Numbered from the stretch's first letter, positions 33,628 to 42,636 are shown. The stretch is 64,000 bases of DNA from Mucilaginibacter frigoritolerans (GCF_007830615.1 NZ_VLLI01000011.1:1-64000), one strand, 5' to 3'. Numbers and translations: made by a program. The notes: generated by a model not told the origin, from the sequence alone.

Positions 33628-34536
33628 ATGAACAGCCGCACCATTCAAATACTAAAAGGGTTTATCATCTCTAATTTTTTCGCGGTAGGCCTTATAGGTA
33701 TCAGTAAATATTTGCTTTCAAAAGGAGGGCAACCCACTTTTGTTTTTTCTGAATTTGTGATTATCCCTATTTTAATGGGAATGATATGTGCCTGGTTTTG
33801 GAAAGATTTGAATTTGCCGGGCAGAAAAAGAGCACTTTACGCCTGTTTGGATATTTTTTTTGCATTAACATTCAGCTATATTTTTTTAGGCGAAGGGGTT
33901 ATTTGCCTCGTCATTGTATCACCTTTAATTTTTGGTTTCCTGATGTTAGGTGTATTTGTTGGTTTTAAGCTGTTTAAACGGCATGATGAAAATTTAAACG
34001 TCAGCGTTATTGCTATACTGATATTTGTTTTTGTGAACGATTCGCTTTCAAAGCACAATTATCAAAACATGGTTTCAGACACCATCACCATACACGCACC
34101 TCCTGCTAAAGTGTGGAAAAACGTTGTCGCATTCGAAAAAATAAAGCAGGAAAACAAATACTGGTTATTCCGTATCGGTATGCCAAGCCCCATGCAAACC
34201 ACAGTTACTGGTTACTATAAAGGGGCTGGCCGTAAATGTATTTTCAGCAATGGTTACACATTTGGTGAAAAGATCATTACTTACGATGAAACCCATGACC
34301 TTACTTTTGATATTGTTGATCAGCCCCGCGATCCGGAAATTATGAATCATATTGACATCCTGCGCGGGCAATTTTTATTAAAAGACAATGGCAATGGCAC
34401 CACCACGCTTACCGGTAACAGCTGGTACAAATTATACGTTTTCCCTACGTGGTACTATGATATTTGGGCGCAAAGCATTACCAGGAATGTGCATTTGCGT
34501 GTTATGGAGCATATAAAACAAATAAGTGAAAAATAA
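33628..34536 (+). CDS. membrane-anchored SRPBCC-domain protein
   Basis: 302 residues. The N-terminal half (about 1-140) contains four or five membrane helices (FIISNFFAVGLIGISKYLL, FVIIPILMGMICAWFW, ALYACLDIFFALTFSYIFL, VICLVIVSPLIFGFLMLGVFV and a short one near 130). The C-terminal half (about 148-300) is a START/polyketide-cyclase-like SRPBCC fold: SDTITIHAPPAKVWKNVV, FRIGMPSPMQTTVTG, YTFGEKIITYDE, LTGNSWYKLYVFPTWYYDIW. SRPBCC cavities bind hydrophobic ligands, so lipid or quinone handling at the membrane is a fair inference. Its 3' end overlaps the DUF5519 gene by 11 nt. Confidence 0.82.
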   Translation: MNSRTIQILKGFIISNFFAVGLIGISKYLLSKGGQPTFVFSEFVIIPILMGMICAWFWKDLNLPGRKRALYACLDIFFALTFSYIFLGEGVICLVIVSPLIFGFLMLGVFVGFKLFKRHDENLNVSVIAILIFVFVNDSLSKHNYQNMVSDTITIHAPPAKVWKNVVAFEKIKQENKYWLFRIGMPSPMQTTVTGYYKGAGRKCIFSNGYTFGEKIITYDETHDLTFDIVDQPRDPEIMNHIDILRGQFLLKDNGNGTTTLTGNSWYKLYVFPTWYYDIWAQSITRNVHLRVMEHIKQISEK

Positions 34537-34963
34537 ATTAGCCCTATTCAAATTTGTAATAAGGTATTTGGGATTCTTAAAGGCCGTTCCCTTGTTGCCT
34601 TATCTTTTTGACAGTCAGTTAATGCTGTGGACACTTTTTGTCCGTCCGCAAATACTGGATGCTTTTGATAATATTGAATCTGAAGTGCTGCGCTGGCAAG
34701 GTACCGGCAAAAGACTCCATAAGTACGGTGGTATGCAATTTGATTTTAACGGAAAGGAGATTGGTCATATTCACAGCAATGGTTTGCTGGATATCCGCTT
34801 CAGCCGTAAAATAAAAAAACAATTGCTTGCCGAAGGGAAGGTTAATCGTCACCATATTTTTGAAAAATCAGGCTGGATAAGCTTTTATATAGAAAATATA
34901 AGTGATGCCCAATACGCGAAACAATTGCTAAGAAAAGCATACGAAGGTTTATATGCTAATTAA
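34526..34963 (+). CDS. DUF5519 (luciferase-domain-like) protein
   Basis: 145 residues, starting inside the preceding gene (11-nt overlap, so translation is coupled). A hydrophobic N-terminal segment (about 8-35) is followed by the DUF5519 pattern: VLRWQGTGKRLHKYGGMQFDFNG (given here in part), EIGHIHSNGLLDIRFSRK, HHIFEKSGWISFYIEN and a terminal helix. DUF5519 is named from a domain in some annotated luciferases, but its activity is not established. It is the last gene of the DCC1-SDR-SRPBCC operon. Confidence 0.82.
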   Translation: MKNKLALFKFVIRYLGFLKAVPLLPYLFDSQLMLWTLFVRPQILDAFDNIESEVLRWQGTGKRLHKYGGMQFDFNGKEIGHIHSNGLLDIRFSRKIKKQLLAEGKVNRHHIFEKSGWISFYIENISDAQYAKQLLRKAYEGLYAN

Positions 34964-35085
34964 GAAAATGATTTGATTCCCTTTATCATTAAAGCATTAT
35001 CATTCGCATACCCTTGTTTTTACATAAATTCCATATATTCGTTAACCAATTAAATTTTACAAACCACAATATCTCACGCTAACAA

Positions 35086-35541
35086 ATGAAACAGGTACTT
35101 ATATATAGTTTAAAAGTATGGTTAAGCGCGGCAATACTTGCGCCACTGGTTTATATCGCTTTGTACAGCATTTACCCCATATTGAACCATGGCATTGCGT
35201 TTCCGCAATACGGAATGCTGCTATCAAAATATTTCTCTGGCGCATGGCTGTTTATAAAATTTAATGCTTTGCCCTGGGCATTAATAGCAATTATTTTAAG
35301 CTTTATCCCCTCACTCAGAAAACCTTCGACAGAAAATCGCCTGCTGATTTTTATTTTGGCAGAAATCGTATTTATTACCTTATACCATTTCTTCGCACAA
35401 CCGGCTATTTTGCTTATCAGGAGCGATTTGATTATGCAACAGGCATCGGCGGTAGCTACCTTTATTTTTATATTTATTTATAAAGTAGAAGGCGCTCCAG
35501 CCAAACAGCAGGCCGTTGCTGTTAAAAAGAAAATGGCTTAA
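35086..35541 (+). CDS. four-helix membrane protein of unknown function
   Basis: 151 residues with four predicted membrane helices (about 7-30, 43-72, 82-104 and 108-128) and a basic C-terminal tail (KQQAVAVKKKMA). No family is recognised. It begins 122 nt after the DUF5519 gene and ends 25 nt before the next start, so it may belong with the degenerate FGE-like gene that follows. Its start ATG at 35086 is the first in frame after an A-rich stretch. Function unknown. Confidence 0.7.
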   Translation: MKQVLIYSLKVWLSAAILAPLVYIALYSIYPILNHGIAFPQYGMLLSKYFSGAWLFIKFNALPWALIAIILSFIPSLRKPSTENRLLIFILAEIVFITLYHFFAQPAILLIRSDLIMQQASAVATFIFIFIYKVEGAPAKQQAVAVKKKMA

Positions 35542-35566
35542 CTTTAAGCCATTCTTCTTATCACAT

Positions 35567-36436
35567 ATGAAAAATAAAATTTTGTTATTAACGCTAGCAG
35601 CGTTAACTAGCTTTGCCTTTATAATAAAAAACACCCCTGTAAATCCTTCATACACTAATATGGTGTTGGTAAAAGGAGGAACGTTTACTATGGGACTGGA
35701 TAGCACTCAGCTTCAAACAGTAACAGCACGGTTTAAAATGCCGGCATCTTATTTTTCTCAGCAATACCCGGCAATTAGGGTAACCGTCCATGCTTTTTAT
35801 CTTGACAAATACGAAGTAACCAATGCCGATTATAAAAAGTTTATCCACGCCAATCCGCTATGGTCAAAATCAAATATTGCCGATAGCTTGCACGATGGTA
35901 ATTACCTCAAATTGTGGAATGGAAATAAATATCCGAACGGACAGGACGATTACCCAGTAGTTTACGTAAGCTGGTATGCTGCCAGTGCCTATGCCAAATG
36001 GGTTGGCAAGCGCTTGCCCCTGCAGGCGGAGATGGAGTATGCTGCAAAAGGAGCGGATGGAAAATCAACCTTGTTTTCATGGGGCAATACCGATGCCGAC
36101 AAATCAAAAGCAAATTATATGGATTCGGGCACCAATGGTGCTGTAAGAACGGGTACATATTCGCCAAACAGCCTGGGTCTATATGATATGGCGGGCAACG
36201 TATCTGAATTTTGTGCTGATAAATGGCGTCAGGATATGTATGCACAAATGGCCCGTTATAGAAAAGATCACCGGCCCACTATGAGTACATCTACTGCCAT
36301 TCAAAATAAGGTAGTAATACTTGGTGGTAGTTGGAAAGACGCCGCTGTAAATCTGATCCCCACTTATCGCGAAGGCTTTTCGGCCCGGGGATGTAGTGAA
36401 TCAGTTGGCTTCAGATGTGCCGTTACCGCACAATAG
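35567..36436 (+). CDS. formylglycine-generating-enzyme-like (SUMF1) protein lacking the catalytic Cys pair
   Basis: 289 residues from ATG 35567, which begins a signal peptide (MKNKILLLTLAALTSFAF); the longer frame upstream overlaps the previous gene. The FGE-sulfatase fold is clear: MVLVKGGTFTMGLD, HAFYLDKYEVTNADYKKFI, YPVVYVSWYAASAYAKWVGKRLPLQAEMEYAAKG, GLYDMAGNVSEFCADKW, and GGSWKDAAVNL through to SVGFRCA. Where true FGEs have Cys-x4-Cys after GGSW, this has KDAAVNLIPTYREG, so the oxidase site is absent. It is therefore more like the scaffold type (GldJ/GldK-like) or a ligand-binding member, secreted to the periplasm. Confidence 0.85.
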   Translation: MKNKILLLTLAALTSFAFIIKNTPVNPSYTNMVLVKGGTFTMGLDSTQLQTVTARFKMPASYFSQQYPAIRVTVHAFYLDKYEVTNADYKKFIHANPLWSKSNIADSLHDGNYLKLWNGNKYPNGQDDYPVVYVSWYAASAYAKWVGKRLPLQAEMEYAAKGADGKSTLFSWGNTDADKSKANYMDSGTNGAVRTGTYSPNSLGLYDMAGNVSEFCADKWRQDMYAQMARYRKDHRPTMSTSTAIQNKVVILGGSWKDAAVNLIPTYREGFSARGCSESVGFRCAVTAQ

Positions 36437-36612
36437 AATCAATTTAAGCATCATAATGAAAAATAAAGCGTACTGCTTAAAGTAACTCCTTTTTATAGCA
36501 ATGAGTTTTACCTATTGCTATCTTTAAGCCCGTTGGTATTTTCAAAAATTCTGCTGCTTTTTGTAACTAATAAAGCCTTCGGTGTGTCTACTCAAGCAAT
36601 TGCTTCAATCAA

Positions 36613-38010
36613 ATGAAAAAACACGCGGAGTTTGTATGGTTATGTTTGTGTATTGTTTTTATTAACAACGCAGTAAAGGCACAAACCACCAAAGTTGAAA
36701 AAATAGAAGCTTACATGACAAGGGCACATGAGCTGGGACTTTTTAAAGGGAATATTTTAGTGGCCGATGATGGTAAGGTTTTATATGAAACCGCCATGGG
36801 CTTTACAGGTGCTTCAGAAAAAACTCCGCTTACTACACAGTACAGGTTTCATATTGGCTCAATTGCCAAAGAATTTGATGCTGTGGCCCTGATGATGCTC
36901 AAAGACCAGGGAAAGCTTAGTTTGGATGATAAAGTCTCCAAATACCTGCCTCAATTACCTGCCTGGGCCAATACCATCACCATAAAAAATTTACTACAAT
37001 ACACCAGCGGGATACCCGATGTGAAGTGGAAAACCGTTAAAACCGATGCCGATGACATGGCCGACTTAATGCAATTAAAAAAGCTTGACTTTGAACCGGG
37101 CAGCAGCTACGCCTACAATAACAATAATGTGTTTTTGCGGCGGCGTATTATCGAAAAAATAACGGGCATAACCTTTAATCAGTTTGTGGAGCAAAAAATA
37201 CTAGCGTCTTCCGGCATGAACAATTCTGTGGTTGATCCGGGTGATGATGTTCCGCTGATGGCCAGAGCCTACAACAAAAACCACCAGCAAGATCCGCTTA
37301 CTGTTCCTATTTCTGGCTGGACGGCCGTTACACTTGATGATTTTTATAAATGGGCCCAAGCTATAGCTGATTTTAAACTCATCAGCCCCCAATCAACCAA
37401 GGATATTTTAATACCCGTGGCGCCCGGTAAACAAGCCGGATTAGGCGGAGGTAGCATGGATGGGGATAAATTGGTAAGCCATATTCACGATGGAACCGCA
37501 TACAATTACCAGGCCTTGCTGGTATCAGATGCGCCAAAAGGACGAACTGTCATACTGCTCACCAATAGTAAAAACGTAAGCTTATACCAGTTTAATACCG
37601 CTATACAGGCTATTTTGGATGGCCAGCCGTATACCCAACCCGCAAAATCAATATTAATCAGTTTTCAAAACAAGTTGGATAGTTTAACCGCTGATCAGTT
37701 TATTGCATTTTATAACGATTTAAAAAAGACAAATGCAGCAGAATATGGTTTTGATGATGAAAATTCCTTAAACGAAATTGGGTATTACCTGCTCGGTAAA
37801 AACCGGATGACCGATGCAATTATTGTTTTTGAATACAACACCAAACTTTTTCCAAACTCATGGAATGTGTTTGATAGTTTGGGCGAGGCTTATGCTGACA
37901 AAGGCGATAAACAAAAAGCCCTGTTAAACTATAAAAAGTCAGTTCAACTTAACCCCAACAGTCAATCAGGAAAAGATATCATCAAAAAACTGGAGCAGCC
38001 CGGTAATTAA
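36613..38010 (+). CDS. serine beta-lactamase-fold hydrolase with C-terminal TPR
   Basis: 465 residues. A signal peptide (about 1-23) is followed by a class-C beta-lactamase/esterase-like domain (about 30-345), with nucleophile motif SIAK in HIGSIAKEF, YAYN as the Tyr-x-Asn element and HDGT near 295 in place of KTG. The C-terminal about 110 residues hold a TPR-like pair (AIIVFEYNTKLFPNSWNVFDSLGEAYADKGDKQKA, cited in part). This is usual for Bacteroidota serine hydrolases annotated as penicillin-binding or esterase-like. It probably acts on cell-wall peptides or small esters in the periplasm. Antibiotic hydrolysis is not implied. Confidence 0.9.
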   Translation: MKKHAEFVWLCLCIVFINNAVKAQTTKVEKIEAYMTRAHELGLFKGNILVADDGKVLYETAMGFTGASEKTPLTTQYRFHIGSIAKEFDAVALMMLKDQGKLSLDDKVSKYLPQLPAWANTITIKNLLQYTSGIPDVKWKTVKTDADDMADLMQLKKLDFEPGSSYAYNNNNVFLRRRIIEKITGITFNQFVEQKILASSGMNNSVVDPGDDVPLMARAYNKNHQQDPLTVPISGWTAVTLDDFYKWAQAIADFKLISPQSTKDILIPVAPGKQAGLGGGSMDGDKLVSHIHDGTAYNYQALLVSDAPKGRTVILLTNSKNVSLYQFNTAIQAILDGQPYTQPAKSILISFQNKLDSLTADQFIAFYNDLKKTNAAEYGFDDENSLNEIGYYLLGKNRMTDAIIVFEYNTKLFPNSWNVFDSLGEAYADKGDKQKALLNYKKSVQLNPNSQSGKDIIKKLEQPGN

Positions 38011-38122
38011 AATCTCTTATAGCGATGGGTTTCAAAGGCATCGATATAAAAGATTATCTGCACTTTCAATAAAAATCGCCCTCAATTTCACACTTCTATA
38101 ACATTTTTCATGTTAATTTCCG

Positions 38123-38130
38123 TATTTTTG
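38123..38130 (+). promoter_or_regulatory. -7 element TATTTTTG upstream of ileS
   Basis: An exact TAnnTTTG match 31 nt before the ATG at 38162; there is no perfect TTG at -33. It supports initiation at 38162 rather than the TTG at 38144. Confidence 0.5.
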
Positions 38131-38161
38131 CAACCTCTAAAATTTGAGGTGGAATACATTG

Positions 38162-41100
38162 ATGTACAAGGAATATAAGCAGTTAAATCTATCACAAACC
38201 GGCAAGGATGTTCTTGATTTCTGGAAGAAACAAAACATTTTCGAAAAAAGCATCAGCACGCGCCCGGCCAATAACCCGTACACATTTTACGAGGGGCCGC
38301 CAAGTGCCAATGGTATGCCCGGCATTCACCACGTAATGGCACGCGCTATAAAAGATATTTTTTGCCGTTACAAAACATTAAAAGGTTACCAGGTAAAACG
38401 CAAAGGCGGCTGGGATACCCATGGTTTGCCTATTGAGCTGGCCGTTGAAAAAGCTTTAGGCATTACTAAAGATGATATAGGCAAAAAGATTTCAGTAACC
38501 GAATATAACGATGCCTGCCGCAAGGAGGTAATGCGCTATACCGATGTGTGGAACGATTTGACTGAGAAAATGGGTTACTGGGTTGACCTCGAAGATCCAT
38601 ACATTACCTACAAAAACAAGTATATTGAAACCCTTTGGTGGATACTGAAGCAACTGTACAATAAAGATTTATTGTATAAAGGTTATACCGTGCAGCCTTA
38701 TTCGCCAAAATCAGGCACCGGCCTTAGCTCGCACGAGTTGAACCAGCCCGGCACCTATAAAATGGTGAAGGATACCACCATCACTGCCCAGTTTAAAGTA
38801 AAACGCGATAAAGATTCGGAGTTTTTATTTAAAAATGCCGATACTGATGTATACATACTAGCATGGACAACCACTCCGTGGACCCTCCCGTCAAACTGTG
38901 CATTAGCCGTAGGCGAAAAAATTGAATACGTAAGTATCCGCACTTTTAACCCTTATACTTTTGAACCGGTTACCGTAGTTTTGGCTAAGGACCTGGTGGG
39001 CAAATATTTTAAGGCCGAAGGTGAAAATGCTTCGTTTGCTGATTATAAAGGTGGTGATAAGATCATCCCGTGGCAGGTAAAAGGCTCCAATAAGGGTACT
39101 GAGTTTGTAGGAATCCACTACGAACAATTGATGCCTTATGTAATTAACGAGGATCTGGAGAAAAATGCCTTCCGCGTAATCTCAGCTGATTTTGTTACCA
39201 CTGATGATGGTACGGGTATAGTTCACACCGCCTCTGTTTTTGGTGCGGACGACTTCAGGGCCTGTAAGGAAAATAACGTACCATCTGTTATGGTACTGGA
39301 TGAAAACGGCAAAGAAGTGCCGCTGGTAAACAAACAGGGCCGCTTTGTTGATGAAGTGACTGACTTTGCCGGTTACTATGTTAAAGAAGAATATTATACC
39401 AAAGAAGAACGCGAAGCACCGGGCTTTAAAGCTACCGATGTACTGATCTCTATTAAATTAAAGACAGAGAACAAAGCGTTCGACGTAAAAAAATACGAAC
39501 ACAGTTACCCGCACTCCTGGCGTACAGATGAACCGATTTTATACTATCCACTGGATAGCTGGTTCATCCGCACTACTGCGCTGAAGGATAAAATGGTGGA
39601 GCTGAACAAAAGGATCAACTGGAAACCAGAATCGACCGGAACAGGCCGTTTTGGCAACTGGCTGGAAAATCTGGTCGACTGGAACCTTTCGCGTTCCCGT
39701 TTCTGGGGTACCCCGCTACCTATCTGGCGCGAGGAAAATGGTCCGGAAGAAAGATGTATCGGCTCCATTGAAGAGCTAAAGGAAGCATTGGTACTTGCAA
39801 TAAACAGCGGTGCTTTAACAGACGATCAATTAGCGAAAGACAAGCACATCGTTGAATCATTGAAAGATTCAAGCTTTGACTTGCATCGTCCTTATGTAGA
39901 TGAGGTGGTATTGGTATCATCTGCTGGCAAACCGATGTACCGCGAGCCAGATTTGATTGACGTTTGGTTCGATAGCGGCGCCATGCCTTATGCGCAATGG
40001 CATTTCCCTTTCGAAAACAAAGAAGAATTTGCCAATGCTTACCCGGCTGATTTTATTGCCGAAGGTGTTGACCAAACCCGCGGTTGGTTCTTTACCCTGC
40101 ACGCCATAGCTGTAATGCTGAGTGAAGTAAGTGAAGAGGTTATAAAAGTAAATGAAAAAGTAGGCAACAAAGGCGTAGCCTTTAAAAATGTAATATCAAA
40201 CGGTTTGGTGCTGGATAAAAACGGCAACAAAATGTCAAAACGTTTGGGCAATGGCGTTGATCCATTTGCCACTATTGAACAGTTTGGTGCCGATGCTCCG
40301 CGCTGGTACATGATCAGCAATGCTGCGCCATGGGACAATTTGAAATTTAATGTAGAAGGCATTGATGAGGTGCGCCGTAAGTTCTTCGGTACGCTATACA
40401 ATACCTACACCTTTTTTGTGCTATACGCTAACATTGATAAGTTTAAATATAGCGAAGCAGAAATTGCCATAAGTGATCGTCCGGAGATTGATCAGTGGAT
40501 CATTTCACTATTAAATACCCTGAGCAAAGAGGTTGATGCTTTTTATGCTGATTTTGAGCCTACCAAAGCTGCCCGTGCTATTCAGGATTTTGTAGATGCA
40601 CATTTAAGTAACTGGTACGTACGCTTAAGCCGTCGCCGCTTCTGGAAGTCTGATAATTCTGAAGATAAACTATCAGCCTATCAAACTTTATATACCTGTT
40701 TAATCACCATCGCCAAACTGATGTCGCCAATAGCGCCATTCTTTGCCGATCGTTTATACATCGACTTAAATAAGGTAACGCACAAGGAAGAGTTTGAATC
40801 GGTTCACCTGGCATACTTTCCAGAATATAACGAGAGTTTGGTAAACAAAGCGCTTGAAGAGCGTATGCAGATGGCACAGGATATATCATCGCTGGTATTA
40901 TCGTTGCGTAAAAAAGTGGGCATCAACGTTAGGCAGCCATTAAGCAAAATTTTGCTGCCTATACTGGATAAAACCTTCAAAAAGCAGGTTGACCAGGTAA
41001 AGGACCTGATATTATCCGAAACCAATATTAAGGATATTGAGTACATAACAGATACTGCTGGCTTCATTAAAAAGAAGATCAAGCCAAACTTTAAGGCCCT

Positions 41101-41581
41101 GGGCGCTAAAGTAGGTAAGGATATGAAAGTGGTTGCAGAAGCCATTGGAAACCTTGATCAGGATGATATTGCAAAGCTGGAAAATGAAGGCTCGGTAACA
41201 CTGCCAACCGGTCATAATGTGGTTATTACCGACGTGGAAATTATTGCAGAAGACGTTCCGGGATGGCAAGTTGCAAATTTAGGAAAACTAACTGTTGCTT
41301 TAGATGTTACCATAACCAATGAATTGAAACAGGAGGGGATCTCAAGAGAGTTAATAAACCGTATCCAGAATTTGCGCAAAGCGAAAGAATTTGAAGTAAC
41401 CGACAAGATTAACGTAAGGCTTAAAGACCACGTTTTTATAGCAGAGGCGGTGAATAATAATTTATCATATATTTGCGCCGAAATTTTGGCAGAAAGCGTA
41501 GTGCTTGATAATGAACTATATGAAGGCGAAATTGCCTTGATTGATGAAAATGAAATTTTGATTGCTATTAGTAAAATATAA
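38162..41581 (+). CDS. ileS: isoleucyl-tRNA synthetase, type 2, with swapped HIGH motif (GIHH)
   Basis: Charges tRNA-Ile. 1139 residues from ATG 38162 (MYKEYKQLNLS). The class I signature near residue 50 reads PPSANGMPGIHHVMAR. Aligned with the usual PYANG-x-x-HIGH this gives Gly-Ile-His-His, the HIGH motif with its first and third positions exchanged. The KMSKS loop is intact (NGNKMSKRLGN). The CP1 editing domain (about 190-400, WTTTPWTLPSN, DDGTGIVHTA) and the SWRTDEPILYYP segment mark it as the eukaryote-like IleRS2 class; no C-terminal zinc Cys cluster is present. It leads an operon with TraR/DksA-like and lspA genes, with no gap to the next start. Confidence 0.97.
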   Translation: MYKEYKQLNLSQTGKDVLDFWKKQNIFEKSISTRPANNPYTFYEGPPSANGMPGIHHVMARAIKDIFCRYKTLKGYQVKRKGGWDTHGLPIELAVEKALGITKDDIGKKISVTEYNDACRKEVMRYTDVWNDLTEKMGYWVDLEDPYITYKNKYIETLWWILKQLYNKDLLYKGYTVQPYSPKSGTGLSSHELNQPGTYKMVKDTTITAQFKVKRDKDSEFLFKNADTDVYILAWTTTPWTLPSNCALAVGEKIEYVSIRTFNPYTFEPVTVVLAKDLVGKYFKAEGENASFADYKGGDKIIPWQVKGSNKGTEFVGIHYEQLMPYVINEDLEKNAFRVISADFVTTDDGTGIVHTASVFGADDFRACKENNVPSVMVLDENGKEVPLVNKQGRFVDEVTDFAGYYVKEEYYTKEEREAPGFKATDVLISIKLKTENKAFDVKKYEHSYPHSWRTDEPILYYPLDSWFIRTTALKDKMVELNKRINWKPESTGTGRFGNWLENLVDWNLSRSRFWGTPLPIWREENGPEERCIGSIEELKEALVLAINSGALTDDQLAKDKHIVESLKDSSFDLHRPYVDEVVLVSSAGKPMYREPDLIDVWFDSGAMPYAQWHFPFENKEEFANAYPADFIAEGVDQTRGWFFTLHAIAVMLSEVSEEVIKVNEKVGNKGVAFKNVISNGLVLDKNGNKMSKRLGNGVDPFATIEQFGADAPRWYMISNAAPWDNLKFNVEGIDEVRRKFFGTLYNTYTFFVLYANIDKFKYSEAEIAISDRPEIDQWIISLLNTLSKEVDAFYADFEPTKAARAIQDFVDAHLSNWYVRLSRRRFWKSDNSEDKLSAYQTLYTCLITIAKLMSPIAPFFADRLYIDLNKVTHKEEFESVHLAYFPEYNESLVNKALEERMQMAQDISSLVLSLRKKVGINVRQPLSKILLPILDKTFKKQVDQVKDLILSETNIKDIEYITDTAGFIKKKIKPNFKALGAKVGKDMKVVAEAIGNLDQDDIAKLENEGSVTLPTGHNVVITDVEIIAEDVPGWQVANLGKLTVALDVTITNELKQEGISRELINRIQNLRKAKEFEVTDKINVRLKDHVFIAEAVNNNLSYICAEILAESVVLDNELYEGEIALIDENEILIAISKI

Positions 41582-41965
41582 ATGAAACAAGAAAACGAAA
41601 AAACCAGGTATTCTGAATCAGATTTGCAGGAATTTAAAAGCATCTTACTAGAGAAGCTGCGCTCTGCAAAAGAAGAGTTAAATGCTCTTGCAACTTCTTT
41701 GAGTTCACCTAATGCCAACGGTACAGATGATACTGCAGGCACATACAAAACATTGGAAGACGGATCGGCTACACTTGAAAAAGAGCAGATCAATCAACTG
41801 GCTGCCCGTCAGAAAAAGTTTATTGAGCAGCTTGAAGCTGCTTTAGTACGCATTGAAAACAAAACTTACGGAATTTGCCGCGAAACAGGCAAATTGATTC
41901 CAAAAGAGCGTTTACGTGCAGTACCGCACACCACTTTAAGCATGGAAGCTAAATTGAAGCAATAA
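41582..41965 (+). CDS. TraR/DksA-like protein lacking the zinc Cys cluster
   Basis: 127 residues. The N-terminal coiled coil (about 10-85, helices LQEFKSILLEKLRSAKEELNAL and KEQINQLAARQKKFIEQLEAAL, cited in part) is typical of DksA/TraR proteins, which enter the RNA polymerase secondary channel. The C-terminal zinc-finger segment is YGICRETGKLIPKERLRAVPHTTLS, with only one Cys where C4 members have four. It starts directly after the ileS stop and its stop abuts lspA, so the three are one operon. Transcriptional control through RNA polymerase is the family role; here it is inferred. Confidence 0.88.
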   Translation: MKQENEKTRYSESDLQEFKSILLEKLRSAKEELNALATSLSSPNANGTDDTAGTYKTLEDGSATLEKEQINQLAARQKKFIEQLEAALVRIENKTYGICRETGKLIPKERLRAVPHTTLSMEAKLKQ

Positions 41966-42571
41966 ATGAAGGCTGTTTACCTTAAACCGTTTCTTTTAGT
42001 TGCAGTAATTATCCTGGTTGATCAGATTATAAAAACCTGGGTACGTACACATATGGATTTTAATTCAGAAATCCACTTTTTAGGCCGATATGGCATGTTG
42101 CGCTATACCGAAAATAATGGCATGGCCTTTGGCTGGGAAATTGGCGGCGAAGCCGGAAAGCTTACCCTTACCCTGTTCCGTATTGCGGCCGTGGCATGTA
42201 TTGGGTACGGACTGGTTTATTTAATACAACATAAATATCACCGCGGTCTTATACTTTGCGTAGCCCTGATATTTGCAGGTGCGTTGGGTAATATTATCGA
42301 CTCAACATTTTATGGGCTTATTTATCAGCATGGCAGCATTTTTGAAGGCAGAGTAGTAGATATGTTTTACTTTCCACTGGTAAAAGGCAGCTATCCATCC
42401 TGGTTCCCGGTATGGCATGGTCAATACTTTGAGTTTTTTGAGCCGATATTTAATTTGGCGGATGCGGCCATATCAGTGGGTGTAATCCTTATCCTGATTT
42501 ATCAGAAACGTTACTTCAAACACGAGGTCCCTGAAATCAGTAACCCCAATAGTGAGGTGGTTGAAGATTAA
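41966..42571 (+). CDS. lspA: lipoprotein signal peptidase II
   Basis: An inner-membrane aspartyl protease that cleaves prolipoproteins after lipidation; it serves the many lipoproteins in this window. At 201 residues it is slightly longer than E. coli LspA (164), mainly from a loop between helices 3 and 4. Four membrane helices are visible. The catalytic Asp residues are in GNIIDSTFYG and FNLADAAISVGV (box D motifs), and the N-terminal VAVIILVDQIIKTWV holds the conserved DQ-x-x-K. Last gene of ileS-dksA-lspA, followed by a terminator. Confidence 0.97.
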   Translation: MKAVYLKPFLLVAVIILVDQIIKTWVRTHMDFNSEIHFLGRYGMLRYTENNGMAFGWEIGGEAGKLTLTLFRIAAVACIGYGLVYLIQHKYHRGLILCVALIFAGALGNIIDSTFYGLIYQHGSIFEGRVVDMFYFPLVKGSYPSWFPVWHGQYFEFFEPIFNLADAAISVGVILILIYQKRYFKHEVPEISNPNSEVVED

Positions 42572-42592
42572 CCTTTACAAATAAAAATAAAG

Positions 42593-42629
42593 AGCCGCAT
42601 TAATCCATTTTAATGCGGCTTTCTTTTTT
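42593..42629. terminator. terminator at the end of ileS-dksA-lspA
   Basis: The 11-bp stem AGCCGCATTAA / TTAATGCGGCT (42593-42603 with 42610-42620) is followed on the plus strand by a T-rich run to 42629. The minus strand also has an A-rich to T-rich transition, so it may serve the convergent large membrane gene (stop 42637) as well. Confidence 0.88.
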
Positions 42630-42636
42630 GAATCAA

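Noticed and set aside
36453..36485. Short frame beginning MKNKAY after the FGE-like gene
   Set aside because: Only nine codons; shares a few start codons with the neighbouring signal peptide by chance or as a decayed remnant.
36613..38010. Antibiotic-resistance beta-lactamase
   Set aside because: The fold is shared, but SIAK/YAYN/HDG with a TPR tail fits the broad esterase/peptidase-like family common in this phylum; no evidence for beta-lactam hydrolysis.
41212..41793. 193-codon minus-strand frame opposite ileS and dksA
   Set aside because: Antisense to two well-conserved genes; Ser-rich shadow composition.
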